A DNA stretch of 64,000 nt from NCBI RefSeq assembly GCF_004346095.1, contig NZ_SLZV01000004.1, positions 85,091-149,090 on the forward strand, in the 5' to 3' direction. The notes under the pieces are model-generated. The model searched no databases and had not been told where the DNA came from. It was given only the letters and a program-made list of their open reading frames with translations. The stretch is from Faecalimonas umbilicata (GTDB taxonomy: Bacteria; Bacillota; Clostridia; Lachnospirales; Lachnospiraceae). This document shows, piece by piece, positions 19,982-28,983 of this stretch. The stretch's first letter is position 1, and each line of letters starts with the position of its first letter. The translations under genes were made by a program, and so were the position numbers.

Positions 19982-21124
19982 TTAGTCTTCTTTCTGCTCT
20001 TTTATTTTCAACACTGCCATACCGATACTGATACATGCTGCTGCAAACAAACACTGAATCCCAAATGATTTCCAGATTTCGCTCTGTCTCTCCGGTGTAA
20101 TCTCCCGGAACCCGGCAAGCAGATTGTTGACTTCTTCATACCAATAAACCGGAAGTATTCTGGAGAATTTCAATATCCCTTTATCTAATACAGATGTTGG
20201 AGTGAACACCCCTCCAAGAAAAGAAACTGCCAACGCTGTCACATTCACAATAATATTGATGACGTTCTCACTCTCTGCGACTGCTCCAATCAAAAATGCC
20301 ATTGCAAGACTCGTTAGAACCATCAGGAAACTGTTTCCTGCCAGATACGCAGCATGCGGGCTTTCGAAAAAGCTATTTTTTGAAAAAATTATGGCAACTC
20401 CGATCATCGCTGCCCAGAAAATAATCCCTACAACTAGAAATGCAAGCATTGCTTCCACCGTCTGGCGACGCAGAGAAACTGCAGAACATTGCAGCCGCTG
20501 TCTGATTTCTTTCTTCCGGTATGCATTCATCGGAATACTTAAGATCAGACACAATACTGCAATGGAAAGGTATGGAAGGAAACGAAAAATATAATAATAA
20601 GATTCCCATTTCCCCTGATTCCCATTGAGATTTAAAAGTCTGACCGATTTCTCTTCCAACTGTTGGTTTACAAGCGCAAATGCTTCCTGCATGGAATACC
20701 CATTTTCTGTACAAAACTGTACTTGATTCAGAAACAAATTGATCTGCTGTTTCAAATAATCCGCTTCTGCATATCCCGGTATTTTTGTCAACTGTACTTC
20801 CCACTTTTCTCCCACTCCTCTCGGAATGCGGATTACACTAGAAATTTCCCCATAGTAAATTGCCTCCAAAAGAGTCCCCTCCGCATTGCCTATCTCTGTG
20901 ATTTCATGCAAAGTCGCAAGATAATTTGTAAGCCCTTCTGCCAGTATTCCTCCATCCTCATCCACAACTGCAATCTTCAGACGGCTTCTTTGAAATTCTT
21001 TTTCTTCCTTTTTCTGTGTTTCCCCCTGTATGATCAGCATTGTCAAAAGAAACAATGCTGTGTAAATAAAAATAAATCCCCAGTTCCGCTTGATGATCAA
21101 AAGATATCCTCTAAATACTGTCAT
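19982..21124 (-). CDS. ABC-2 type transporter permease (second subunit)
   Basis: The 380-residue protein has the ABC-2 layout: one N-terminal helix (residues 15-33), an extracytoplasmic domain of about 150 residues, then about five helices. These include IFWAAMIGVAIIFSKN and TALAVSFLGGVFTPTSVLDKG, the latter being the common ABC-2 motif. It is probably half of an exporter with the adjacent permease and ATPase. Its start overlaps the end of the upstream permease by 14 bp. Substrate is unknown; the neighbouring sensor system suggests an antimicrobial or membrane-stress role by analogy with similar operons. Confidence 0.82.
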   Translation of the reverse strand: MTVFRGYLLIIKRNWGFIFIYTALFLLTMLIIQGETQKKEEKEFQRSRLKIAVVDEDGGILAEGLTNYLATLHEITEIGNAEGTLLEAIYYGEISSVIRIPRGVGEKWEVQLTKIPGYAEADYLKQQINLFLNQVQFCTENGYSMQEAFALVNQQLEEKSVRLLNLNGNQGKWESYYYIFRFLPYLSIAVLCLILSIPMNAYRKKEIRQRLQCSAVSLRRQTVEAMLAFLVVGIIFWAAMIGVAIIFSKNSFFESPHAAYLAGNSFLMVLTSLAMAFLIGAVAESENVINIIVNVTALAVSFLGGVFTPTSVLDKGILKFSRILPVYWYEEVNNLLAGFREITPERQSEIWKSFGIQCLFAAACISIGMAVLKIKEQKED

Positions 21125-22220
21125 AGCGTTTCCTCCTCATTACAATACATCCGGCAACAAGAAACATCATCCCCATTCCAAACAGCATCATCACATTTCT
21201 CCAGTATCTTGCCATATCTTCATAAATTGTCATACTGAAGAATCCATCCGAGATCAGCGCAACCGGGTTCCATGCATTGAGTAGCGGACAACATTTGTCC
21301 ACAATATGTCTCATATTCTGTACCATAAGCCCTCCAAAAAAACTGAGCAACATCGTAATCAACGTCAAGAAATTCAGTCTATGTGTCCCTGAACTTTTTC
21401 CGATACTTCCTGCAATAATGCCGAAAGACACTCCAATCATTCCTCCTGCCATACAGAGAAGTAAGATTTTCCCATTATCTTCCCCAAGCGGAATCCGAAG
21501 AATTCCTTTCAGGTAACAGATCAAAATCCACAAGTTTACAAAATGGATCCCGTACACAACGAGAAAATCTGCCATCATTATCTTTCCTCTGGACAGATAA
21601 CTTATATTTCTCCTCATCCCCACCGGTGACTGATCCGCATTGCTGCTAAGAGATACAGCAAACCCCAAATCGCAGCCAAACATGCAAGCCATCCCAACCA
21701 GTGCAAAAAAATACTCTACAAGAGAGTTTCTTACCGTTCCCCCAAGAGAAGTTTCTGTCGTTCGATCCCTGTATGCTTTCATCGAATCCATCATTCCTTC
21801 AAGCCTCTCCGGATGTTCTACCGCCACTTTCTCTATCAGTCTTTCATTTGTATTATACTGCTTCAGTATCGTTTCTAATATGCTGGGAGCAACTCCCGTG
21901 GCGGCAACTGTCAGTGTCCGTTCCCTTCCCTCCGTATAAATTCCTTGCACCTTTCCATTTTCCAGTGCTTTTTCTGCCTCCTCTTCTTCCATCACATGAA
22001 AAGATAGCAGATCTTCTGCACCTTCCAAAAATGTCAGAAAAGGAGAATCTTCTTCCGCGACAACTGCCACATCAATCATTTCCAGCTGTGGACAATTTGC
22101 ATTTTTCCAAAACCCAAAATAGTAAAGTGTTCCGAGAATCACTGGGAATAATAATGCCCAGAACATCAATGCACGCATCCGGATGATCTGTAAAAAACGG
22201 TATTTAACTAAATGTAACAT
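21111..22220 (-). CDS. ABC-2 type transporter permease (first subunit)
   Basis: The 369-residue protein has an N-terminal helix (RALMFWALLFPVILGTLYYFGF, residues 16-37), a large outer domain, and five further helices. These include FFALVGMACMFGCDLGFAV and LITMLLSFFGGLMVQNM. Layout and length match ABC-2 exporter permeases. It follows the ATPase gene by 12 bp and overlaps the next permease, so the three form one transcription unit. Confidence 0.82.
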   Translation of the reverse strand: MLHLVKYRFLQIIRMRALMFWALLFPVILGTLYYFGFWKNANCPQLEMIDVAVVAEEDSPFLTFLEGAEDLLSFHVMEEEEAEKALENGKVQGIYTEGRERTLTVAATGVAPSILETILKQYNTNERLIEKVAVEHPERLEGMMDSMKAYRDRTTETSLGGTVRNSLVEYFFALVGMACMFGCDLGFAVSLSSNADQSPVGMRRNISYLSRGKIMMADFLVVYGIHFVNLWILICYLKGILRIPLGEDNGKILLLCMAGGMIGVSFGIIAGSIGKSSGTHRLNFLTLITMLLSFFGGLMVQNMRHIVDKCCPLLNAWNPVALISDGFFSMTIYEDMARYWRNVMMLFGMGMMFLVAGCIVMRRKRYDSI

Positions 22221-22232
22221 CGTTCTCCCTCC

Positions 22233-23162
22233 TCAATCTCTAAGAGCCTTACCAGTAATTTCGAGAAATACATCATTCAGTGTCGGCTGCTCTGAGAACA
22301 CTCTTCCAAAAGGAATCTTCTCCTGGGAAAGATAGCTGAGAAGCCGGATCAGATTCTCTCCATCTTCCGTACAGTGTACCATCAGGCACTGGTCCTTCCA
22401 GACTGCCGAGAAGACATGTGGCAATGTCCGAATTTTCTCAATCTGTTTCTCATTTAAAACAACCGTGTCAATCACAATTCTCTGCCCTGTCTTCACCATT
22501 CGTTTCAGCTCTTCTTTCGTCCCTGTCGCAAGGCATTTGCCTCGATCCAAAATGGAAATCTTTGTACAGATCTGCTCAACCTCCTCCATATAGTGGGAGG
22601 TATAGATAATCGTACTCCCTTTACGATTAAGCTCCTTAATCCCCTCTAAAATTTTATTTCTGCTCTGAGGATCGACTGCCACTGTCGGTTCATCCAAAAT
22701 GATCAGGCGCGGTTTATGTGCAATTCCGCAGGCAATGTTCAGCCGTCTCAAAAGTCCTCCAGAAAGCTTTTGCGGACGGAATTTTAAATATTCTTCAAGT
22801 CCTGTAAATGCAATCGCTTCCTCCACCAGCTTTTTCCGCTTTAATTTCTCAGGAATGTAAAGTCCACAGAAATAATCAATGTTCTCATAAACACTAAGTT
22901 CTTCAAAAACTGCCACATTCTGCATCACAACCCCAATCTGTTTCTTCAGATGATAACTTTCCGGCCGGATTTCTTCCCCAAATACTTTTACACTTCCTTT
23001 GTCAAATTTTAAAAGTGCCAGAATACAATTAATTACGGTTGTCTTTCCCGACCCATTTGGCCCTAATAGTCCGTAGATTTCTCCCTCTTGTACTTCGAGA
23101 TTCAAGTGATCCAGTGCAAGTATCTTTCCATAACGTTTCACAAGATTTTCTATCAAAATCAT
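22233..23162 (-). CDS. ABC transporter ATP-binding protein (exporter)
   Basis: The 309-residue nucleotide-binding subunit starts MILIENLVKRYGKILALDHL. It has Walker A GLLGPNGSGKTT, Q-loop VMQNVAVFE, signature LSGGLLRRLNIACG, Walker B LIILDEPTVAVDP and the switch His in YTSHYMEE. The C-terminal 90 residues are the extension usual for drug and lantibiotic exporters of the ABC-2 class. The ATG at 23160-23162 is preceded by GGGAGGAG; an upstream ATG at 23204 overshoots this site. It is divergent from the sensor kinase gene, with a palindromic candidate operator between them. Confidence 0.93.
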   Translation of the reverse strand: MILIENLVKRYGKILALDHLNLEVQEGEIYGLLGPNGSGKTTVINCILALLKFDKGSVKVFGEEIRPESYHLKKQIGVVMQNVAVFEELSVYENIDYFCGLYIPEKLKRKKLVEEAIAFTGLEEYLKFRPQKLSGGLLRRLNIACGIAHKPRLIILDEPTVAVDPQSRNKILEGIKELNRKGSTIIYTSHYMEEVEQICTKISILDRGKCLATGTKEELKRMVKTGQRIVIDTVVLNEKQIEKIRTLPHVFSAVWKDQCLMVHCTEDGENLIRLLSYLSQEKIPFGRVFSEQPTLNDVFLEITGKALRD

Positions 23163-23254
23163 AATTTTTTCTCCTCCCATGTTCATCATTTTCTTTACTG
23201 CCATTATAAAAAATCTATTCTGCTTCGAACAGTGTCACACGTCAGCTCCCTATA

Positions 23255-23266
23255 TGACATTTGTCA
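23255..23266. promoter_or_regulatory. Palindromic candidate operator, TGACATTTGTCA
   Basis: The 12-bp palindrome TGACA-TT-TGTCA sits in the 247-bp space between the divergent exporter operon and sensor operon. A related GTGTCAC lies 20 bp to the left. NarL-type regulators often bind such sites, so the neighbouring response regulator is a reasonable guess for the binding protein. Confidence 0.45.
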
Positions 23267-23334
23267 CTTTTTAATCCTAAATGGGAGGAAAGAACTTAAA
23301 ACAGACAGAATTTCTGCAGACCGATAAAAAAGTA

Positions 23335-23363
23335 ATGACGTCATTTCATACAGATGGTATAAT
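23335..23363 (+). promoter_or_regulatory. Extended -10 promoter of the two-component operon
   Basis: ATGACG (23335-23340), a 17-bp spacer ending in TGG, and TATAAT (23358-23363) form an extended -10 promoter 47 bp before the kinase start. Confidence 0.6.
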
Positions 23364-23409
23364 ATTTCTCATAGTAACAGTCCGGATCACTTCCGGGAAA
23401 GGATTTCCC

Positions 23410-24492
23410 ATGCGCCAGTTTTTAAATAAATCATTTCTCATATTATATTCTCTGCTTCTCCTCTGCCCGACAAATACGGACCGTTCTTTTGTTGTGGGAT
23501 TTTTTCTTGCTGTTTTTACTGCAATGACTACTTTCTTTTTTACATCCCGCCGCTATGCCTGTTCTGTTCTTCCTATTTTTCTTGTGGCAGCTCCATTCTA
23601 TCCGGCGCTCTTTTTATTTTTTCCGGTCATTTGCTACGATCTCTGCCTTTACAGAATCCTTCCCCTATTTGTTCTGGTAGTCGCGGACTTTCTTTTCCTT
23701 ATAACTTCTTCCGCTACTGATCAAATTCTATATATACTTTTCGGATGTATCACAGCCATTTTGCTGGAAAAACATACTTCTGATTACGATCAGCTAAAGG
23801 AACAGTATATTCACACCATAGATGATCAGACCGAAAAAAACATGCTCCTATCCCAGAAACATGAGGCACTCCTCCAGAAACAGGATTCTGAAATCTATGC
23901 TGCCACCTTACAGGAGCGTAACCGAATTGCCAGAGAAATCCATGACAATGTAGGCCATATGCTTTCTCGGGCAATTCTTCTATCCGGTGCCATTAGGACG
24001 GTCAACAAGGAAGAATCGTTACAGGAACCACTCAGACAGCTCACCGATACATTATCTCTTGCAATGGACAATATCCGCACAAGTGTCCATGACTTGCACG
24101 ACGACTCAGTCAATTTAAAAGAAGTCACTGAGGAACTGACCTCCTCCTTTACTTTCTGCCCGATCACACTAGAGTACGACATGCCGATCACGGTCCCACG
24201 AACCATTAAATATGCTTTTCTCTCTATTACAAAAGAGGCCCTCTCTAATATTATCAAGCATAGTAACGCTACCGCCGTTTCAATCCTCATGCGAGAACAC
24301 CCTGCACTCTGGCAACTTGTCATCCAGGATAACGGTACTTTACAATCTCCTTCTGCCACAGAAGGAATCGGCTTGGAAAATATGAAAGAACGAATCCGAA
24401 AACTAAACGGCACGATTACATTTTCCTGCGAAAACGGTTTTTCGATTTTTATTGCAATCCCAAAGAACAAAAAGGAGGAATCTGATTTATGA
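23410..24492 (+). CDS. Sensor histidine kinase (NarL/LiaS/DesK class)
   Basis: The 360-residue protein has about four to five hydrophobic segments in residues 8-130, then a short coiled coil. A HisKA_3 motif follows (RNRIAREIHDNVGHML, phosphoacceptor His about residue 178), and a HATPase domain with SITKEALSNIIKHSNA (N box) and GIGLENMKERI (G box). There is almost no outer loop, so it probably senses something in or near the membrane. The ATG at 23410 follows AAAGGA. It overlaps the response regulator by 4 bp. Confidence 0.88.
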   Translation: MRQFLNKSFLILYSLLLLCPTNTDRSFVVGFFLAVFTAMTTFFFTSRRYACSVLPIFLVAAPFYPALFLFFPVICYDLCLYRILPLFVLVVADFLFLITSSATDQILYILFGCITAILLEKHTSDYDQLKEQYIHTIDDQTEKNMLLSQKHEALLQKQDSEIYAATLQERNRIAREIHDNVGHMLSRAILLSGAIRTVNKEESLQEPLRQLTDTLSLAMDNIRTSVHDLHDDSVNLKEVTEELTSSFTFCPITLEYDMPITVPRTIKYAFLSITKEALSNIIKHSNATAVSILMREHPALWQLVIQDNGTLQSPSATEGIGLENMKERIRKLNGTITFSCENGFSIFIAIPKNKKEESDL

Positions 24493-25115
24493 TACGACTT
24501 TTAATTGTCGATGATGATTATCTGATCACTACCGCATTAAAGACTATCCTCGAGGCAGAGGGAGATCTTTCTGTCTGCGGCATCGGAAAAGACGGAAATG
24601 ATGCTGTCAGATTATATAAGCAACTTCAGCCCGATCTCCTTCTCATGGATATCCGCATGGAACATCTGGACGGACTAAATGCCGCAGAACAGATTTTGCA
24701 GATCTATCCCGATGCCCGTATTCTTCTGCTCACTACTTTTTCTGATGACGAGTACATTATAAAGGCATTGCACCTGGGAGCCCGCGGCTATATTTTAAAA
24801 CAAGATTATACTGGAATCTCCCCTGCAATCCGTGCTGTCCTGAAAGGACAAACTGTATTTGGCGCAGAGATCACGACACGGATTCCAAAGCTCTTTGAGC
24901 CACAGAAAGCTTTCGATTACGAAACGTATCAACTTACCAGCCGTGAATTTTCTATCATTGAGCTTGTGGCAGATGGACGCAGCAACAGAGAAATTGCCGA
25001 AGCACTGTATCTTGGCGAAGGCACCGTACGAAATTACCTCAGCAGCATTTTAGAAAAATTAGAGCTGCGGGACCGCACGCAGCTTGCTGTGTTTTTTTAT
25101 CAACATTTACTGTAA
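24489..25115 (+). CDS. NarL/FixJ family response regulator
   Basis: The 208-residue regulator has a receiver domain (residues 1-120: IVDDDYLITTAL, LLLMDIRMEHLDGL with the phosphoacceptor Asp, LLTTFSDDEYI, GARGYILKQ). A LuxR-type helix-turn-helix follows (YQLTSREFSIIELVADGRSNREIAEALYLGEGTVRNYLSSILEKL). It is the cognate partner of the overlapping kinase and most likely controls the divergent ABC exporter operon. Confidence 0.92.
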   Translation: MIRLLIVDDDYLITTALKTILEAEGDLSVCGIGKDGNDAVRLYKQLQPDLLLMDIRMEHLDGLNAAEQILQIYPDARILLLTTFSDDEYIIKALHLGARGYILKQDYTGISPAIRAVLKGQTVFGAEITTRIPKLFEPQKAFDYETYQLTSREFSIIELVADGRSNREIAEALYLGEGTVRNYLSSILEKLELRDRTQLAVFFYQHLL

Positions 25116-25162
25116 CGCAGAACAAAAGCATTTTACTCCAATCCTTGACAAAGAGCCAAAAA

Positions 25163-25197
25163 GACCCTGAATAGAGGAGTTTCCTCTATTCAGGGTC
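25163..25197 (-). terminator. Terminator of gpmI
   Basis: A perfect 16-bp stem (GACCCTGAATAGAGGA with its complement, loop of 3) is followed on the minus strand by TTTTT. It lies 77 bp after the gpmI stop, and may also serve the convergent response-regulator gene. Confidence 0.85.
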
Positions 25198-25274
25198 GTA
25201 AATTCTTCTGAATATTCTCTTTTGCCTTTTGGGGAATATTTCACTTTGCCCCCTAACAACAAATCAGCCTCTCG

Positions 25275-26813
25275 CTATTTTACAAGCAGGGATCTTCCTG
25301 TCATTTCTTCCGGCTGTTCCATTCCCATCAGTTCGATCAGCGTTGGAGCAATGTCTGCCAGACATCCGTCTTCTCTTAACTTGTATGCAGGGTCTGCATT
25401 GACAAGAATAAATGGAACCGGATTTGTTGTATGTGCTGTAAACGGCTCTCCTGTTTCATAATCTACAAGCTGCTCTGCATTTCCATGGTCAGCACAGATA
25501 AACATCTGTCCATTCACTTCTTTGATCGCTTCCACAGTTCTTCCGACACATTCGTCTACTGCTTCAATTGCTTTGATCGCTGCATTCTCAACTCCGGTAT
25601 GTCCTACCATATCTGGATTTGCAAAGTTAATGATAATTACATCGTATTTGTCAGATTTGATCGCATCTACCAGTTTATCACACACTTCAAAAGCACTCAT
25701 CTCCGGCTGAAGGTCATACGTTGCCACTTTTGGAGACTTTACAAGAATACGATCCTCTCCTTTGTTCGGCTCTTCCACACCGCCGTTAAAGAAGAATGTC
25801 ACATGTGCGTACTTCTCTGTCTCAGCAATTCTTGCCTGTGTCATGTTATGTGCCGCAAGGAATTCACCAAATGTATTTGTAATTTCTGTCTTGTGGAATG
25901 CAACAAGTTTATTCGGGATCGTCACATCGTACTCTGTGAAACATACATAAGTTGTCTTCACACGCTCTCCTCTGTCAAATCCATCAAACGCATCATCACA
26001 AAATGTTCTTGTGATCTCTCTTGCTCTGTCCGGGCGGAAATTGAAGAAAATCACAGAATCTTTGTCTTTGATCGTTGCAATCGGAGCCCCATCTCTTACA
26101 ACAACAGTCGGCACAACAAACTCATCTGTCTTTCCTGCATCGTAAGATTTCTGCACTGCGCAAACTCCACATTCCGCCTGCTCTCCTTCTCCTTTTACCA
26201 TTGCATTGTATGCAAGTTCTACACGATCCCATCGGTTATCGCGGTCCATTGCATAATAACGTCCCATTACAGAAGCCACTTCTCCAACACCAATTTCTTT
26301 CATCTTGTCAGATAATTCCTGCACATAATCTTTTCCTGAAGCCGGTGGAGTATCACGGCCATCAAGGAAGCAGTGTACATAGACTTTGTCAAGCCCTTCT
26401 TTCTTTGCAAGTTCTAAAAGTCCGTAAATGTGGCTGTTGTGACTGTGCACTCCACCATCGGATACCAGTCCAAACAGATGAAGCGCAGAATTGTTTTCCT
26501 TTGCGTTTCTGCACGCTGTAAGCAGCGCCTCATTTTCAAAGAAATCTCCGTCCTGAATTGCTTTCGTGATCTTTGTCAGATCCTGATACACAATTCTTCC
26601 AGCGCCCATATTCAGATGTCCTACTTCTGAGTTTCCCATCTGTCCTTCCGGGAGTCCCACAGACATTCCACTTGCATTTCCCTCTACAAACGGATACTCT
26701 TTCATCAAGCTGTCCATAACCGGTGTCTTTGCCTCGCACACCGCATTTGCCTCACACTTTTCATTCAGACCATATCCGTCAAGAATCATTAAAACCGTAG
26801 GTTTCTTACTCAT
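25275..26813 (-). CDS. gpmI: 2,3-bisphosphoglycerate-independent phosphoglycerate mutase
   Basis: GpmI interconverts 3- and 2-phosphoglycerate using two Mn2+ ions and a phosphoserine. The 512-residue protein is full length. It starts MSKKPTVLMILDGYGLN (metal Asp) and has MGNSEVGHLNMGAGR with the catalytic Ser. Substrate residues are in FLDGRDTPP and FNFRPDRAREITR, and the metal site closes in NFANPDMVGHTG and CADHGNAEQL. ATG follows AAAGGAG. It stands alone between a promoter and a terminator, away from the gap-pgk-tpiA group. Confidence 0.97.
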   Translation of the reverse strand: MSKKPTVLMILDGYGLNEKCEANAVCEAKTPVMDSLMKEYPFVEGNASGMSVGLPEGQMGNSEVGHLNMGAGRIVYQDLTKITKAIQDGDFFENEALLTACRNAKENNSALHLFGLVSDGGVHSHNSHIYGLLELAKKEGLDKVYVHCFLDGRDTPPASGKDYVQELSDKMKEIGVGEVASVMGRYYAMDRDNRWDRVELAYNAMVKGEGEQAECGVCAVQKSYDAGKTDEFVVPTVVVRDGAPIATIKDKDSVIFFNFRPDRAREITRTFCDDAFDGFDRGERVKTTYVCFTEYDVTIPNKLVAFHKTEITNTFGEFLAAHNMTQARIAETEKYAHVTFFFNGGVEEPNKGEDRILVKSPKVATYDLQPEMSAFEVCDKLVDAIKSDKYDVIIINFANPDMVGHTGVENAAIKAIEAVDECVGRTVEAIKEVNGQMFICADHGNAEQLVDYETGEPFTAHTTNPVPFILVNADPAYKLREDGCLADIAPTLIELMGMEQPEEMTGRSLLVK

Positions 26814-26863
26814 ATAGCAAATCTCCTTTATGTTAAAAAAATGTCGTAATTTCTACGAAGTTT

Positions 26864-26892
26864 ATTTTACATGATTTTTTCTCTCGTTGCAA
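26864..26892 (-). promoter_or_regulatory. Promoter of gpmI
   Basis: On the minus strand TTGCAA (26887-26892), a 17-bp spacer and TAAAAT (26864-26869) lie about 50 bp upstream of the gpmI start. Confidence 0.6.
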
Positions 26893-26895
26893 GAC

Positions 26896-27600
26896 TCAAA
26901 TATGCATTCGGCGGCGCACTTCCTCCCGCAGTCTTGAAATCCGCATTACAGTAATCAGAGACACTGCAATGATTGCTGCACAGACAACAACCGCCGCGGA
27001 CCATGTCAGACAGAATTTTTCATAAAGATAATAATAGACACTCAGATCAATGCCCGCACAGAATACTGCCATCTCGATCACAACAACCATCGCCGTGAAC
27101 AAAATAGATCTGCTGACATGTTGATAGACATATAGCAGAACTGCCACAAGAACCGTTCCGAGCAGAATAACCGGGACTGCAATCTGCACATACCAGTCCA
27201 TCCCATGATTCACCCATGCCACAAGCGCCAAATAAAAAAGAACTGCACACCCATCTATCAGTACCATCAAAATATACGGCAGCTTCCGATACACCATGAT
27301 CGGAATGGAAAACACTAAAAATACAAGACATGCCCCGATCACATACAGCGACCATAAACTTCCCTTGTATACAAACAAATTCAAAAGTCCACAGCCCACA
27401 GCTGTACTTCCAAAAAGCACGATCAAAAGGATTGCAAGGTCTGTCCGTTTTACCTTCTCCACTGTTCCGCGCTCAGATGGATAGGGCGGAACTTTTCTCT
27501 CTGTTTTTTCCTCCTGTGGATGATACACGGGAGTATTGCAAAGCGGACATTTGGTCAGCGTTTCCTCCAGTTTCACTCCACAATTTACACAATAAGCCAT
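26896..27600 (-). CDS. DUF6320 membrane protein with N-terminal zinc ribbon
   Basis: The 234-residue protein starts with a zinc ribbon (CVNCGVKLEETLTKCPLCNTP, residues 4-24). After a basic linker come about six membrane helices (residues 52-220) and a basic tail. It matches the layout of DUF6320 proteins, which have no known activity. It follows the acetyltransferase-like gene by 9 bp, so the two are cotranscribed, and an alpha/beta hydrolase faces away upstream. The grouping suggests a role in making or handling a lipid or ester. Confidence 0.72.
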   Translation of the reverse strand: MAYCVNCGVKLEETLTKCPLCNTPVYHPQEEKTERKVPPYPSERGTVEKVKRTDLAILLIVLFGSTAVGCGLLNLFVYKGSLWSLYVIGACLVFLVFSIPIMVYRKLPYILMVLIDGCAVLFYLALVAWVNHGMDWYVQIAVPVILLGTVLVAVLLYVYQHVSRSILFTAMVVVIEMAVFCAGIDLSVYYYLYEKFCLTWSAAVVVCAAIIAVSLITVMRISRLREEVRRRMHI

Positions 27601-27609
27601 CTCACACCT

Positions 27610-28884
27610 CTAATCTCGGTTGCTCTGAATTGTCACAGCAACCCCTTCTTCTACCAATTTTCTGAAAAATACCCGCTCAATGTCATTCTCCACAATACTG
27701 CTCGCAAAATTGATGGTCGTAAGACCGTTATAACTTACGATCGCACAATTCGTCCGAGCGGAAAATGGCTGTCCCATCAGCACATCAAATCGTTCCAGAT
27801 ACGGTTCCATCTCCGCAGGAACTTTGATGATTCCAGGATTAGTAAGCCCCGCGGAAGACTGACAATCCTGCACATGTTTGTAAAACTGTTTAACGACAAT
27901 ATCCTTAATACAAAGCGGAACAATACGGATCAGCGGACTCTGCAGTGTCTTTGCATTCGTCGTAATATCTGCATTCAAAAACTTCTCATTGATATGATAT
28001 CGCATATAATAGTGGATCTCTTTTAAGATCTCCTCAAAACTATATTCTCCCATCCGCGGATCCACTCCGGGATAAATCATTGTAATAAAATTCCGAAGTG
28101 TCTTTGATGGGAAAAACTGTCTCAGATTGACTGGCATCGCAATCCTCACCGGCTTTTCCCTCCACACCTTGCTGCGCTTCTGATTCTCAATCAATGCGTA
28201 GACCAATACGGCATTTAAATACTCCGTGATCGTCACACCGTATTTTTTCGATGCTGTCTTAAGATCACTGACACTCATACTTCCACTGATAATATTCAGT
28301 GTATAGAACGGTTCTTTTGTCCCACGCACCCTATAGGCACTGCCCTGACTCCTCTTTGGTGTCACCTTAGAATTGGCATACTTCATATAAGAATCTTCCA
28401 GTTCCTCTCTTTTTGGTTCCTCCTCTACAGAAAGAATACCCTCCTCATCCGGAATCTTCACACCGCGCATCCGCAGATAAACTGCTGTCAGTGTCTTTAA
28501 AAAAGTAACTGCCCCAAGACCATCGGCCAGAGAATGAAACACTTCAAAAGAAATCTGACATTCATAATAATACAGACGAATCAGATAGCGGTGCTTTGTC
28601 TTAAAATCCATCGGCATGCATGGATTTTTGACATCTCGCTCCACCTGCGGCACCGGGTTTTTATTTGGCTCCAGATAACGCCAAAACAATCCTTTTCGCA
28701 ATGCAACTTTCAAGGATGGAAATCTTGGAAGTGTCTTCTCATAAGCTTTCTGGAGAATCTGAGGATCTACCTTTTCTTTCAAGGTGACAGAAACGCGGAA
28801 TACCGATGAGAAACTTTTTCTCTGAAGTGTTGGATAAACATTGCCCGACAAATCCAGTTTTAACCATTGATTTCTGTTATTCAT
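27610..28884 (-). CDS. Condensation-fold acyltransferase (alcohol acetyltransferase-like)
   Basis: The 424-residue protein belongs to the large CoA-dependent acyltransferase/condensation fold. The active-site region reads EVFHSLADGLGAVTFLKTL (about residues 114-132), an HxxxD-type motif with the first His followed by S-L-A-D. DRSVGGxT-like features are weak, but the C-terminal QPFSARTNCAIVSYNGLTTINFASS fits the fold's second half. Database names for such proteins include alcohol acetyltransferase and PapA-like; acyl donor and acceptor are unknown. It is the first gene of a two-gene operon with DUF6320. Confidence 0.7.
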   Translation of the reverse strand: MNNRNQWLKLDLSGNVYPTLQRKSFSSVFRVSVTLKEKVDPQILQKAYEKTLPRFPSLKVALRKGLFWRYLEPNKNPVPQVERDVKNPCMPMDFKTKHRYLIRLYYYECQISFEVFHSLADGLGAVTFLKTLTAVYLRMRGVKIPDEEGILSVEEEPKREELEDSYMKYANSKVTPKRSQGSAYRVRGTKEPFYTLNIISGSMSVSDLKTASKKYGVTITEYLNAVLVYALIENQKRSKVWREKPVRIAMPVNLRQFFPSKTLRNFITMIYPGVDPRMGEYSFEEILKEIHYYMRYHINEKFLNADITTNAKTLQSPLIRIVPLCIKDIVVKQFYKHVQDCQSSAGLTNPGIIKVPAEMEPYLERFDVLMGQPFSARTNCAIVSYNGLTTINFASSIVENDIERVFFRKLVEEGVAVTIQSNRD

Positions 28885-28923
28885 CTTTTTCTTCCTTTCC
28901 TAGCTTTATTATAAAGAATTGGA

Positions 28924-28953
28924 TTGTATATGACAACTGCTTTGTGATAGAAT
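28924..28953 (+). promoter_or_regulatory. Candidate promoter of the alpha/beta hydrolase gene
   Basis: TTGTAT (28924-28929) and TAGAAT (28948-28953) are 18 bp apart, 30 bp before the start codon. Confidence 0.5.
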
Positions 28954-28983
28954 AAATTACTACAAGAAAGGATACGAGGATTT

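Noticed and set aside
25431..26315. 294-codon plus-strand frame opposite gpmI
   Set aside because: Antisense shadow of gpmI with no ribosome site or domain.
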